DNA of 64,000 nucleotides from Thermomicrobiales bacterium (GTDB lineage Bacteria > Chloroflexota > Chloroflexia > Thermomicrobiales > UBA6265), in assembly GCA_019637585.1 (NCBI GenBank), contig JAHBVL010000006.1, positions 1-64,000 of the forward strand, written 5' to 3'. The position numbers and the translations under genes were made by a program. A model generated the notes under the pieces. That model did not search any database. It was not told where the DNA came from and saw nothing but the letters and a program-made list of their open reading frames with translations. Below are positions 33,593 through 42,098 of this stretch, one piece after another (position 1 is the stretch's first letter; each line of letters starts with the position of its first letter).

Positions 33593-34711
33593 ATGTCCGT
33601 CGAACCCAACCGTTCACGCAGGCGACCCAACCAGAAGGACAGCGGTGACCCGTTCGGGCCGCTGCCTGTGTGGAACGCGTCCTCTCCCGATCCGAGCCGG
33701 ATAGCACCCGACCGCTCCGGTCCTCCAGTCGATGAGCAACCGGAACTCCGGGCGGCGCCGCAGACCGGCACACTCCTGAAAGCGCTCGGTGTTGTCCTGG
33801 TGCTCTCGGCGCTCGCTGTGGCGGCGATTCTGGCGATATCAGGTGGCGGGGGCAACAGCACGCCGACTCCCACCGCCGAATCGGCGGTCGTCATCGCTCC
33901 CAGCAACGCACCCCTACTGCCGGTGGCGTCGCCCGTCGACGACATCGCGTTCGATCCCGCCAACAGCGGCATCGTGATCTGCATCGATGCCGGGCATGGT
34001 GGCAAGGACATGGGTTTCCAGCGGACCGCCACCAGCAATGTGCCGGCGATGGATGAATCCTATTTCAATCTGGCGATTGCCAAGGAGCTCGAACGGCGGC
34101 TCGTCGAACGCGGATTCACCGTGATCATGACCAGAACCGGCGATACGGAAGTCAATGTCGATGACTTCGATGCCAACAAGGACGGTCAAACCGAAATGGG
34201 AGGCACGGTTGTCGGTGGGACGATGTCGGCCGGGAATCTCGACGAGATCCAGTCACGCATCGATCGATGCAACGATCAGCGGGCCGACCTCCTGATTTCG
34301 CTCCACGTCGATGGCTCGAGCGACCCGGCGGTTCGAGGCAGCCGGGTCTGGTACTCCGCGGAACGGGAGTTCGGCCAGGAGAATCAGGCGTTCGCGGCGC
34401 TGGTTTACGAGCAGCTCGAACAGCAGATGAGAACGGTTGGCTATCCGTGGATTGGGCAGGGCGTGGCGGAGATCGCCGCCGCCGAGCATGCCAGCGAACA
34501 CGCGCAATTGCAGCAGCTTCTGATCGGTCCGGAACGGGCAGAGCTGAAGGAACCGAGCGCCATGCCGGGTGTGGTCGTCGAAGTGCTGACCATCACCAGC
34601 GACGCCGACGCCCTTTTCCTCTCTTCGCCGCAGGGGCTTTCCACGATCGCCGCCGCACTCGATCAGGCGATCGTCCATTTCGTGGAACGGACGCTCCGCG
34701 CCACCGGGTAG
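33593..34711 (+). CDS. N-acetylmuramoyl-L-alanine amidase (Amidase_3), membrane-anchored
   Basis: 372 residues. A proline-rich cytoplasmic N-terminus precedes one membrane helix at about 61-82 (LLKALGVVLVLSALAVAAIL), then a Ser/Thr/Pro linker and the catalytic domain outside. Zinc ligands are visible: H in DAGHGGKDMG, E in the following MDESYFNLAIAK, H in LLISLHVDGS, and the catalytic E in GVVVEVLTIT. It cleaves the lactyl-L-alanine bond of peptidoglycan. The N-terminal segment makes it a signal-anchor protein. Confidence 0.92.
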   Translation: MSVEPNRSRRRPNQKDSGDPFGPLPVWNASSPDPSRIAPDRSGPPVDEQPELRAAPQTGTLLKALGVVLVLSALAVAAILAISGGGGNSTPTPTAESAVVIAPSNAPLLPVASPVDDIAFDPANSGIVICIDAGHGGKDMGFQRTATSNVPAMDESYFNLAIAKELERRLVERGFTVIMTRTGDTEVNVDDFDANKDGQTEMGGTVVGGTMSAGNLDEIQSRIDRCNDQRADLLISLHVDGSSDPAVRGSRVWYSAEREFGQENQAFAALVYEQLEQQMRTVGYPWIGQGVAEIAAAEHASEHAQLQQLLIGPERAELKEPSAMPGVVVEVLTITSDADALFLSSPQGLSTIAAALDQAIVHFVERTLRATG

Positions 34712-34744
34712 TGGGTGGAGACACGGTACCATTGACCAGATGTT

Positions 34745-34759
34745 GTCATTGGCAATGAC
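34745..34759. promoter_or_regulatory. Palindrome before the CapA-like gene
   Basis: GTCATTGGCAATGAC is a perfect 15-base palindrome with one central base, 17 bases before the CapA-like start. It could be an operator or an RNA hairpin near the ribosome site. Confidence 0.35.
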
Positions 34760-34776
34760 TGGAGCCCGCCCCGCAC

Positions 34777-36255
34777 ATGCCCACGCCTGACAAAGGAATT
34801 CCTCCTGGAACTGAGTCGACGGTCAGCCGCCGGCAGGTCATCGGCGCCGCGACAGGCGCCGCCGCTGGTTTGGCGCTGCCATTTCACCTGCGGCACCCGG
34901 TAGCCGGACAGGAGAGTGAGCTCGTTCCAGCCGGCCAGGCCATGGTCACCTCCCCCCGCTTGCCGATGACGGCGATCGGCACCAAGGAGCTTCGCCAGAT
35001 CATCAATGGCGAAATCAGAGACTGGCGGGACGCGGGCGCCCCGATTTCCCAACGGATCGAGCTTATTGCCCTGGAGGGAACGATCCCGTTCAGCAAACAC
35101 CTGCGGGCATCGGCGGCGGACTATGGCGAGCTGGCCAGCATGCTCCTCGCCCGTCCCGGCGCGATGGCGATGGCGCCGGTGGCCGATGTCGACTTTCGGG
35201 TCAATGTTCTGGCGGTCGACGATTTCGATCCGCTCCGGCACACCAGCGTTGACGGGCAGGATTCGATTCGCATCGCCATGGCGGGAGATATCGTTCCCGG
35301 GCGCAATGTGCACAACAAGATGCTGGCCTACGGCGATTTCACACACCCCTTCCGGAAGGTTGCCGCCGAGCTGAATGGCTACGATATCGCGGTGGCCAAT
35401 CTGGAGGGCAACCTGTCGTCGAACATCGAGCCACCTGCCGACGCGCACACCTTTTCGTTCGTGTCCGATCCGGCGATGATCGAGGGTATGGTGCAGGCGG
35501 GATTCGATGCGATGAGCCTGGCCAACAATCACGCCCGGTGGAACTCGGTCGGTTGGGGCGATGCAGCGTTGCTCGATACGATGGACGAGCTGGCGCTGCG
35601 CGGCATGGACTATTTCGGCGCCGGCCGCACCCTGACCGAAGCGCGCAAAGCGTGGGTGAAAGAGGTGCGGGGCGAGCTGGTGGCGATGATCGGCATCGAC
35701 GGCGTCACGGCGAACCTCGAGCGTGTGGAGGGCGAAAACCCGATCCCCGCCGGCGCCGCGGACGAGGCGAGCTTTTCAGGAGCAACTGCGGACGCTGCGG
35801 GCACCAATCCCTATGCCCTCTCTGACGTCCTGGCGGACATCGAGTTTCTGGTCGACCGGCATGATGTGGTGATCCCCTATTTCCATATGGGGGAGGAGTA
35901 CGTGGCGGTCCCTCCCGACTGGGCGATCGCCGGTGCTCGTGCCGCCGTCGATGCGGGTGCGACCATGGTCGTCACCAACCACCCGCATGTCGTCCAGGGC
36001 ATGGAGATCTACAAGGGCAAGCCGATCGTCTATTCGCTGGGGAATTTCATCTTCGACCAGATGTTTGCCGTCGATGTTCGGCAGGGATTCATCCTGGAAA
36101 TCGTCGTGCGCGGCGGCAAGGTGGTGGGTTTGCGGCCGAAGGGGGTCGAGATCGAGGATTTCAACCAGCCTCGCCTGATGGATGCCGGCGAACACGCCTC
36201 GCTGATGAACCGGTTCTGGTGGGCCGCCGACCGGATTGCCGCCGTCCAGCTCTAG
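34777..36255 (+). CDS. CapA family protein, Tat-exported
   Basis: 492 residues. A twin-arginine signal is present (VSRRQVIGAATGAAAGLALPF). From about residue 165 a CapA-type metallophosphoesterase-like domain begins: RIAMAGDIVPGRNVHNK, VANLEGNL, DAMSLANNHARWNSV, then IPYFHMGEEYV, VVTNHPHVVQGME and VYSLGNFIFDQ. These hold the metal-binding D, N and H residues. In Bacillus CapA acts in polyglutamate capsule formation; many homologues have other unknown roles. The first 130 residues after the signal are unassigned. Confidence 0.88.
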   Translation: MPTPDKGIPPGTESTVSRRQVIGAATGAAAGLALPFHLRHPVAGQESELVPAGQAMVTSPRLPMTAIGTKELRQIINGEIRDWRDAGAPISQRIELIALEGTIPFSKHLRASAADYGELASMLLARPGAMAMAPVADVDFRVNVLAVDDFDPLRHTSVDGQDSIRIAMAGDIVPGRNVHNKMLAYGDFTHPFRKVAAELNGYDIAVANLEGNLSSNIEPPADAHTFSFVSDPAMIEGMVQAGFDAMSLANNHARWNSVGWGDAALLDTMDELALRGMDYFGAGRTLTEARKAWVKEVRGELVAMIGIDGVTANLERVEGENPIPAGAADEASFSGATADAAGTNPYALSDVLADIEFLVDRHDVVIPYFHMGEEYVAVPPDWAIAGARAAVDAGATMVVTNHPHVVQGMEIYKGKPIVYSLGNFIFDQMFAVDVRQGFILEIVVRGGKVVGLRPKGVEIEDFNQPRLMDAGEHASLMNRFWWAADRIAAVQL

Positions 36256-36256
36256 A

Positions 36257-36616
36257 TCAGGCCCGGACGATCACCTTCCCACCCCGGGCGACGATCAGAT
36301 AGTCGCGATTCGACCGGCGAAACTGCACCTCGATCTCGCCAACGATATCGACCGTTCTGACATCGGTGAAGACCACCGCCGAGGACGGGGAGATGGCATC
36401 GACCCGGTGAAGGGATGGCCACAGGGTCAGCATCGTCGCGTCCCGGCCATGCGCGTTCTGAATCATCAGCTGGTAAACCGAGGCGCCGGGGAGCTGAAAA
36501 GGCGCCAGGGTTGCTTCGCAGCCGAGGGAGAGCGCGACCAGCTCCACAACCGGATCGGCGAAGGGATGGTGCGTGATGATCGATTGGTTCGGTGAGCCGG
36601 GCGGCAGGGTGGTCAT
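36257..36616 (-). CDS. Hypothetical protein
   Basis: 119 residues, not recognised. Predicted beta-rich: ELVALSLGCEATLAPFQL, then TLWPSLHRVDAI, VVFTDVRTVDIVGEIEVQF, RDYLIVARGGKVIVR. Its stop is one base beyond the convergent CapA-like stop. The open frame extends far upstream, but only as an antisense shadow of the PLP enzyme. The SD is weak (GGG), so the call is moderate. Confidence 0.55.
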   Translation of the reverse strand: MTTLPPGSPNQSIITHHPFADPVVELVALSLGCEATLAPFQLPGASVYQLMIQNAHGRDATMLTLWPSLHRVDAISPSSAVVFTDVRTVDIVGEIEVQFRRSNRDYLIVARGGKVIVRA

Positions 36617-36667
36617 ACGCCCAAGTATGATCGACATGGAATGATGCATGGTTGGGGGAGAGCTGGA

Positions 36668-37642
36668 ATGGCAACAGATGTGAAAATGACACCGGGCGTC
36701 ACACTCGATGATGTGCTGGCCGCACGGGAACGGATCGCCGAAAGGATCGTACGTACGCCACTCCTGGCGAGTGACGCGCTCAGCCAGCGGACCGGCGCGC
36801 GGGTGAAGGTCAAAGCCGAATGCCTGCAGCGGACCGGCGCCTTCAAGGTGCGCGGTGCGCTCAACGCCTGTGCGCTTCTCACCCCGGACCAGCGACGACG
36901 AGGCGTGGTGACCTTCTCGGCTGGGAACCATGGAGCGGGTCTGGCCTATGCGGCATCGCAGCTGGGTGTTGGTTGCACCGTGTTCATGGCCGAGGGAGCG
37001 GTAGCCGCGAAAGTCGCCGCTATTCGGGGTTTCGGGGCCGATGTCGTGATGCGGCCGACCATCCAGGATGCGGTCCAGGCGATGGAGGAACGGTCGGCGA
37101 ACGACGGATCGACCTTTGTTTCCCCATTTGCCGACCCTGCGATCATCGCCGGTCAAGGGACCCTGGCTCTGGAAGTCCTCGAAGACGCTCCCGGCATCGA
37201 ACAGATCATTGTCCCGATCGGGGGTGGTGGGCTGATCGCCGGGATCGCTGTGGTGATAGCGGCGATGAAACCGGAGGTGCGTATCGTCGGAGTCGAGCCG
37301 GTCGGGGCGGCGGGCATGTCGGCGGCGTTGACCGCGGGCAAACCGGTGCGACTGGACAAGGTCCAGACGATCGCCGATGGACTGGCGGCGCCATTCACCG
37401 ATGAACCGAACCTGAGCATCGTGCAGCAGCATGTGGCCGACGTCGTTTTGCTTACCGATGACGAAATCGCGGCGGCGGTGCCCCTGGCTTTGGAAACAAC
37501 CAAACTCGTGGCCGAACCCGCGGCCGCGGCGTCGCTGGCCGCATTGACCACCGGCAAGGCGGCGGTGCCGGTCGGAGCCGAAACGGCGGTCATTTTCACC
37601 GGCGGGAATGTCGATCTGGGGAGGTTGAAGGGGTTTTTGTAA
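36668..37642 (+). CDS. Threonine/serine ammonia-lyase, PLP fold type II
   Basis: 324 residues. The PLP lysine is K60 in RTGAFKVRGA; the phosphate cradle is GGGGL and the asparagine loop is SAGNHGAGLAYA. No regulatory ACT domain is present, so it resembles the catabolic type (TdcB-like) or serine racemase rather than biosynthetic IlvA. It deaminates threonine or serine to keto acids. GGAG precedes the ATG by about eight bases. It is divergent from the small hypothetical gene at 36257-36616. After its stop lies a short run of GTCCG repeats. Confidence 0.9.
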   Translation: MATDVKMTPGVTLDDVLAARERIAERIVRTPLLASDALSQRTGARVKVKAECLQRTGAFKVRGALNACALLTPDQRRRGVVTFSAGNHGAGLAYAASQLGVGCTVFMAEGAVAAKVAAIRGFGADVVMRPTIQDAVQAMEERSANDGSTFVSPFADPAIIAGQGTLALEVLEDAPGIEQIIVPIGGGGLIAGIAVVIAAMKPEVRIVGVEPVGAAGMSAALTAGKPVRLDKVQTIADGLAAPFTDEPNLSIVQQHVADVVLLTDDEIAAAVPLALETTKLVAEPAAAASLAALTTGKAAVPVGAETAVIFTGGNVDLGRLKGFL

Positions 37643-37780
37643 GTCCGGGATCCGTGGCCCGTAGTCCGTAGTCCGGGGTCCGGAGCTTGAGCGGTGAACG
37701 AATGGAATCTCGATTGGATGGTCGAGCGGGTACAATCGGGGAGTGTTTCTCGCTGATAAGAGAATGGTGGTTTGGGGGCC

Positions 37781-39127
37781 GTGAGGCAACGCATTCACGA
37801 GATCGATCGTCGCCGGTTCCTGACGTCTGCCGCGCTTGGCGCAGGCGCGGCCATGGTGGGAGGTCCGGTTCGGGCACAGGGTGATTCGGGCACGCTGCGA
37901 GTCGGGTTCGAAGAGAATCAGCCTGCGTCGCTGGCGGCGATGGAAGCGGCAGCGGCGTTGGTCATGGCCAGGCACCCCGATGTCCGGTTCGAGTTCGAAC
38001 CTGCGCCACCGGGGAGCTTTCTGATCCAGCTGGTGCTCCAGCTGACGATGGGGCGTGGACCTGATCTCTTCATGCTCAGTGGGAGCTTCCTGGGCGAACT
38101 CGCGTCGGCCGGATTTGCGTTACCGCTCGATGACTATCTCGCCTCCTGGGATGGCTGGGCAGAGGTGCCCGAACGCTTTCGCGCCAGCCTGACCTGGAAC
38201 GGCTCAGTCTGGGGCATGCCTCACCAGATGGACAGTCATTTTCTCTACTATCGCCGCGACATCTTCGCCGCGGCTGGATTGCCCGTCGATTGGCAACCAG
38301 CCAGCCCGGACGAGATCCTCGACGTCGCGGCCACGATCAAAGCGGCGCTGCCGGACGTCATCCCCTTCGCCCTCCACGCTGGCGCCAATGCCGGATTGGA
38401 AACGGTCGGTCGGGGGTTCGTCCCGGTTTTGCTGTCGTATGGCGGCGATTTCAAGGATGAGAATGGCCTCTGGATCATCGATGGTTGTGCGATTCGCCAG
38501 ACCATGCATTTCTACGAACGCGCCTATGTGATCGACCAGACCGTGCCGCAGGAGGTGATGACCGACTCGTCGCCGGTCGAGGCGATGCGCGCGGCCATGC
38601 TGGATGGATCGCTGGCGATGATCCACGAGGGGTCGTGGGCGTACGGCGAGTGGCTCTCCGGTGATCCGGAGACCGCTCGGGACCAGATCGCATATGCCCT
38701 GATGCCTGCCAGCGACGGGTCGGGCAATGCTGTTCTGAGTTCGCCGGGCAATACCCTGTTCGCCAACGCCAGAACTTACTTTCCCGACATTGCGTGGGAG
38801 TTCATCGCCGAGATGAACACACTCGAGCAACAGGTCGCGGTAAACGTGGCCGATCCCCACATTCCCTCCCGGCTCGATGCTCAGGCGGCGCTCGGTCAGC
38901 TTGGCGACCCCTTCCTTTCCGCTCTGATGGCCTCAACCGACGCGCTTCGGCTTTTCGATCCCGATCCGGCTGTTCGCGACGTCGTCACCATCATTCAAAG
39001 CGCCACCGGCGCCGTCGCCAGCGGCGAGGCAGGCGCCGACGAGGTCGTCGACCGCTATGCCAGCGAGTTGACGCGGGCGTTTGGGGAAGAGAACGTCGTC
39101 ATGCAGCCCTGCAATGCTGAGGTCTAG
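37781..39127 (+). CDS. Extracellular solute-binding protein, sugar ABC
   Basis: 448 residues from a GTG; a TTG three codons earlier is also possible. The N-terminus has a twin-arginine type signal (DRRRFLTSAALGAGAAMVGG). A type 1 binding-protein fold follows (AALVMARHPDVRFEFEPAP, PDLFMLSG, GMPHQMDSHFLYYRRDIFAAAGLP). A likely -10, TACAAT, is at 37731-37736, without a good -35. It is first in a three-gene operon with two permeases. The sugar is unknown. Confidence 0.9.
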   Translation: MRQRIHEIDRRRFLTSAALGAGAAMVGGPVRAQGDSGTLRVGFEENQPASLAAMEAAAALVMARHPDVRFEFEPAPPGSFLIQLVLQLTMGRGPDLFMLSGSFLGELASAGFALPLDDYLASWDGWAEVPERFRASLTWNGSVWGMPHQMDSHFLYYRRDIFAAAGLPVDWQPASPDEILDVAATIKAALPDVIPFALHAGANAGLETVGRGFVPVLLSYGGDFKDENGLWIIDGCAIRQTMHFYERAYVIDQTVPQEVMTDSSPVEAMRAAMLDGSLAMIHEGSWAYGEWLSGDPETARDQIAYALMPASDGSGNAVLSSPGNTLFANARTYFPDIAWEFIAEMNTLEQQVAVNVADPHIPSRLDAQAALGQLGDPFLSALMASTDALRLFDPDPAVRDVVTIIQSATGAVASGEAGADEVVDRYASELTRAFGEENVVMQPCNAEV

Positions 39128-39145
39128 CGGCCCGCTGTCTTTCAC

Positions 39146-40027
39146 ATGAAGCGCTCCGCGCGACGTTCCTACGTCCTCGCCGTCGCTCCGGCACTGGTGT
39201 TGATGGCGATCTTCTACCTCGGTCCGGCGATCTGGGCGGTCTACATCAGCACGACGCCAATGAGTCTGGTCGGTCCGGATGCGGGTTCGACCCGGTTCAT
39301 CGGACTCGACAACTATCGGGCTATATGGAAACACCCTGATTTCCCGACCTTCGTCTGGAACACCGTCGTCTATACCGCTGGGGTGGCGGTGATCGGAGCG
39401 ACGATCGGCGGACTGCTGATCGCGCTGGTCATCGACCGGGCCCGCAGAGACGGCAACCGTCTGGCGATGGCCGCTTTCGGTGCGGTCGTGCTGGCAGGGA
39501 TCTGTCCGGTTCCGCTGGTGGGCTCGATCTGGGGAATCATCCTGGACTATCGCGATGGCGTGCTGAATGCGCTCCTCACCACCGCCGGATTCGAGCGGGT
39601 CGACTGGCTCGGCAAGCGGCCGATGCTCATGGTGATCGTCGCCGAGGCGTGGCGGACGGTGGGATTGGCGATGATCGTCTTCTACGGCGCGCTGCGGACG
39701 TTACCGGCGTCGGTCGGCGAAGCGGCGATGCTCGATGGTGCGTCGAGCTGGACGCGTTTGCGCACGATCACACTCCCTCAGATCATGCCGACGGCCGGGC
39801 TCGTGTTGCTGATGACGACGATTCTGACGGCCGGCAGCTTTCTGCTCAACGAGATCCTCACTGGTGGCGGCACGGCGCTGCAGACCGAGACACTCGCGCT
39901 CTATTCGTTCCACGCAGCCTTGATCGATTTCCGTATCGCATACGGCGCGGCGCTTTCCGTCGTCATCCTCCTGTTCACGCTTGTTTGTGCGGCTGTCTAT
40001 CTCCGCATTGCCGAGAAGCGGCCATGA
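39146..40027 (+). CDS. Sugar ABC transporter permease, MalF/UgpA type
   Basis: 293 residues, six membrane helices from VLAVAPALVLMAIFYLGPAI onward. The EAA loop is GEAAMLDGASSWTRLRTI then TLPQIMP. It begins 18 bases after the binding-protein stop and its last codons overlap the start of the next permease as ATGA. Confidence 0.93.
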   Translation: MKRSARRSYVLAVAPALVLMAIFYLGPAIWAVYISTTPMSLVGPDAGSTRFIGLDNYRAIWKHPDFPTFVWNTVVYTAGVAVIGATIGGLLIALVIDRARRDGNRLAMAAFGAVVLAGICPVPLVGSIWGIILDYRDGVLNALLTTAGFERVDWLGKRPMLMVIVAEAWRTVGLAMIVFYGALRTLPASVGEAAMLDGASSWTRLRTITLPQIMPTAGLVLLMTTILTAGSFLLNEILTGGGTALQTETLALYSFHAALIDFRIAYGAALSVVILLFTLVCAAVYLRIAEKRP

Positions 40028-40857
40028 TCGCTCGCCCAGCATTGTCCGCATCGCGGTTGACGTCGTGGCTCACGAGTCTGGCGATCGTGGCGATCATCCT
40101 TGTCTTCGGGGCGCCATTTCTGTGGGTCCTCGCCCAGGCGTTCGATGCGGCGACGACCGGCGCGTTGCCCTGGCCTGGCGAACTGACGCTGGCCAACGTT
40201 CGAACGATGTTCGAGCAGGAGATCGTCCGGGTGGCCCTGCGGAACAGCCTGATCGTGGCCGGTGTCAGTGCGGTGCTCGCCACCCTTCTGGCCGGGTTGG
40301 CGGGTTTTGGGTTGTCGCGCATCAGTTTCCGGCGAAAAGCGGAGGTGATGTACGGGATCATCCTCCTCTACGCGTTCCCGCTGACCGTGACCATGGTGGC
40401 GATCTTCGACGTGGCGATTCGTCTTGATCTCACCAACACCCTGCGTGGACTGATTCTGGCCGAGGTGGCCATCATGCTGCCCTTTCTGACCTGGTTGATG
40501 AAGGGGTTCTACGACGCTATTCCTCGGCAGCTCGATGAGGCGGCGCTGATCGATGGAGCGTCGATCTGGCGAAGCTGGCTGGGGGTGATCGCACCCGCTG
40601 CGTTGCCCGGGATCGGGACCGCCGCCGGGCTGGCGTTCGTCATCGCCTGGTCGGAACCGCTGCTGCCGATCGTGCTGATCAGCGATCCCGATCTGACGAC
40701 CGTTTCCCGCTTTTTCTTTGCCGCGGCCACATCATCGACCTCGTTTCAGTCGATTGCCGCTCTGGGAATCGCGTTCCTCGCTCCCGTGCTGCTCGTGATC
40801 CTGCTGCTGCGCGGCGTGATCGGCTCTTCGGTGATGACGTCGATCGACGAGCGCTGA
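40024..40857 (+). CDS. Sugar ABC transporter permease, MalG type
   Basis: 277 residues, six membrane helices (LTSLAIVAIILVFGAPFLWV first). The EAA loop is LDEAALIDGASIWRSWLG then VIAPAALPG, with slight degeneracy in the last part. The ATG at 40024 overlaps the previous stop, so translation is coupled. No ATPase follows; a shared sugar ATPase elsewhere is likely. A strong hairpin lies 30 bases past the stop. Confidence 0.93.
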   Translation: MIARPALSASRLTSWLTSLAIVAIILVFGAPFLWVLAQAFDAATTGALPWPGELTLANVRTMFEQEIVRVALRNSLIVAGVSAVLATLLAGLAGFGLSRISFRRKAEVMYGIILLYAFPLTVTMVAIFDVAIRLDLTNTLRGLILAEVAIMLPFLTWLMKGFYDAIPRQLDEAALIDGASIWRSWLGVIAPAALPGIGTAAGLAFVIAWSEPLLPIVLISDPDLTTVSRFFFAAATSSTSFQSIAALGIAFLAPVLLVILLLRGVIGSSVMTSIDER

Positions 40858-40887
40858 ATGTGGGGAGCCGAGTGGAGGGGAGATGTG

Positions 40888-40934
40888 CCGGATGCGTGCC
40901 GGTGCTGATCACACTGCGCCGGCAACGCATCCGG
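40888..40934 (+). terminator. Strong hairpin past the sugar operon
   Basis: CCGGATGCGTGCCGG (40888-40902) pairs with its near-complement at 40919-40934 with one bulged base. The loop is 16 bases and no T-tract follows, so it may end transcription by another route or protect the mRNA 3' end. Confidence 0.5.
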
Positions 40935-40954
40935 TGAGTCGAGAGTAGCATATG

Positions 40955-41096
40955 GGGCAAAGGGCAAAGGGCAAAGGGCAAAGGGCAAAGGGTGATCGTA
41001 GTTCGGGCACCTGTGGCCCGGCGAAGAGGCGAAGAGGCGAAGAGGCGGAGAGGGAGAGGAGCGTCGCAGTCGTCCTTCGGGCACCTGTGGCCCGGC
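40955..41096. repeat. Microsatellites and two REPs of the RAYT-linked family
   Basis: Five copies of GGGCAAA (40955-40989) are followed by a plus-oriented REP with GTAG head (40998-41022), then an octamer run of GCGAAGAG (41021-41052), then a second REP (41072-41096) whose GTAG has become GTCC. Both have the arms TCGGGC and GCCCG of the 28.5-29.6 kb family. The block fills the gap between two convergent genes. Confidence 0.8.
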
Positions 41097-41123
41097 GGAG
41101 TGAACGGCAGCGGCAGGCGACGA

Positions 41124-42098
41124 TCAACCATTCCCCGCGAGTTGCCCTGAGAAGTGGCAGGCCGAGCGGCGACCTGGACCTGAAGGGAGCAGGAGGGGCG
41201 TCTCCTTCGCGCAAATCGGTTGGGCCATCGGGCATCGCGGATGGAATGCGCATCCTGACGGTGGCGACGTCGGCTTCGGTGGCTCTCCTCGCAGCCGGAC
41301 CCGCTCCGACCGTCGTCCGCGGAGCGTGGGCACCGCCGAGAGGAGCGCTTGAGTGTAGGGGTGATGGGGTTTGGCGTAGAGCGCTTCGGCCGGACCCTCT
41401 TCGACGATCTTGCCGAGATACATCACCAGCACGCGGTCACTCAGGTAGCGAACGACGCCGAGATCGTGGGAGATGAAGAGATAGGCAAGACCGTGCTGGT
41501 CCTGCAAATCCTGCAGCAGATTGAGTATCTGCCCCTGCACCGAGACATCGAGTGCGGACACGGCCTCATCGAGAATCAGCAACCTCGGTTCGATCGCCAG
41601 CGCCCGCGCGATTCCGATACGCTGTCGTTGCCCGCCGCTGAACTGAAATGGATACTGACCGGCCCGCTGGGCGCTCACGCCGACTTCGGTCAGCAGGCGG
41701 TTGACCTGGCTCCTGATCTCGGACTCCGGGTGAGTGCCATGAATCCGGATTGGGTCGGCGACGATATCGCCGATCGTCATGCGTGGCGGAAGCGACGTGT
41801 AGGGGTCCTGGAAAACGATCTGCATCTGTCGTCGCAGCAGGTCGGTGGCGCCGCTGCTTACTGGTTGCCCATCGAAGGTCACTGACCCGGACGTCGGCTC
41901 GTCGAGCCACATCAGCGTTCGCGCCAGTGTCGATTTCCCGCAGCCACTTTCACCGACGATGCCGACCGTCTCGCCGGGGTGGACATCGAACGAGACGCCG
42001 TCGACCGCTCGCAGCGTGGCGGAGGCGCGTCCGAACAAACCACGGCGGATGGGAAAGTGCTTGGTCAGCTCGTGAACCCGCAAGATCGGCTCGGTCAT
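41124..42098 (-). CDS. Oligopeptide ABC transporter ATPase, OppF/DppF type
   Basis: 324 residues. Walker A is GESGCGKST, the signature is FSGGQRQRIGIARALA, and Walker B is RLLILDEAVSALD. The extra C-terminal region CAFHPRCPMAQPIC is the oligopeptide type and, in this family, can bind an Fe-S cluster. It energises peptide uptake with the fused partner encoded just upstream. The start at 42098 overlaps that gene's stop as ATGA. Confidence 0.93.
   Translation of the reverse strand: MTEPILRVHELTKHFPIRRGLFGRASATLRAVDGVSFDVHPGETVGIVGESGCGKSTLARTLMWLDEPTSGSVTFDGQPVSSGATDLLRRQMQIVFQDPYTSLPPRMTIGDIVADPIRIHGTHPESEIRSQVNRLLTEVGVSAQRAGQYPFQFSGGQRQRIGIARALAIEPRLLILDEAVSALDVSVQGQILNLLQDLQDQHGLAYLFISHDLGVVRYLSDRVLVMYLGKIVEEGPAEALYAKPHHPYTQALLSAVPTLRGRRSERVRLRGEPPKPTSPPSGCAFHPRCPMAQPICAKETPLLLPSGPGRRSACHFSGQLAGNG

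Noticed and set aside
36617-37975. Long minus-strand extension of the small hypothetical gene
   Set aside because: This stretch is antisense to the PLP ammonia-lyase and upstream repeats; the coding signal is on the plus strand.
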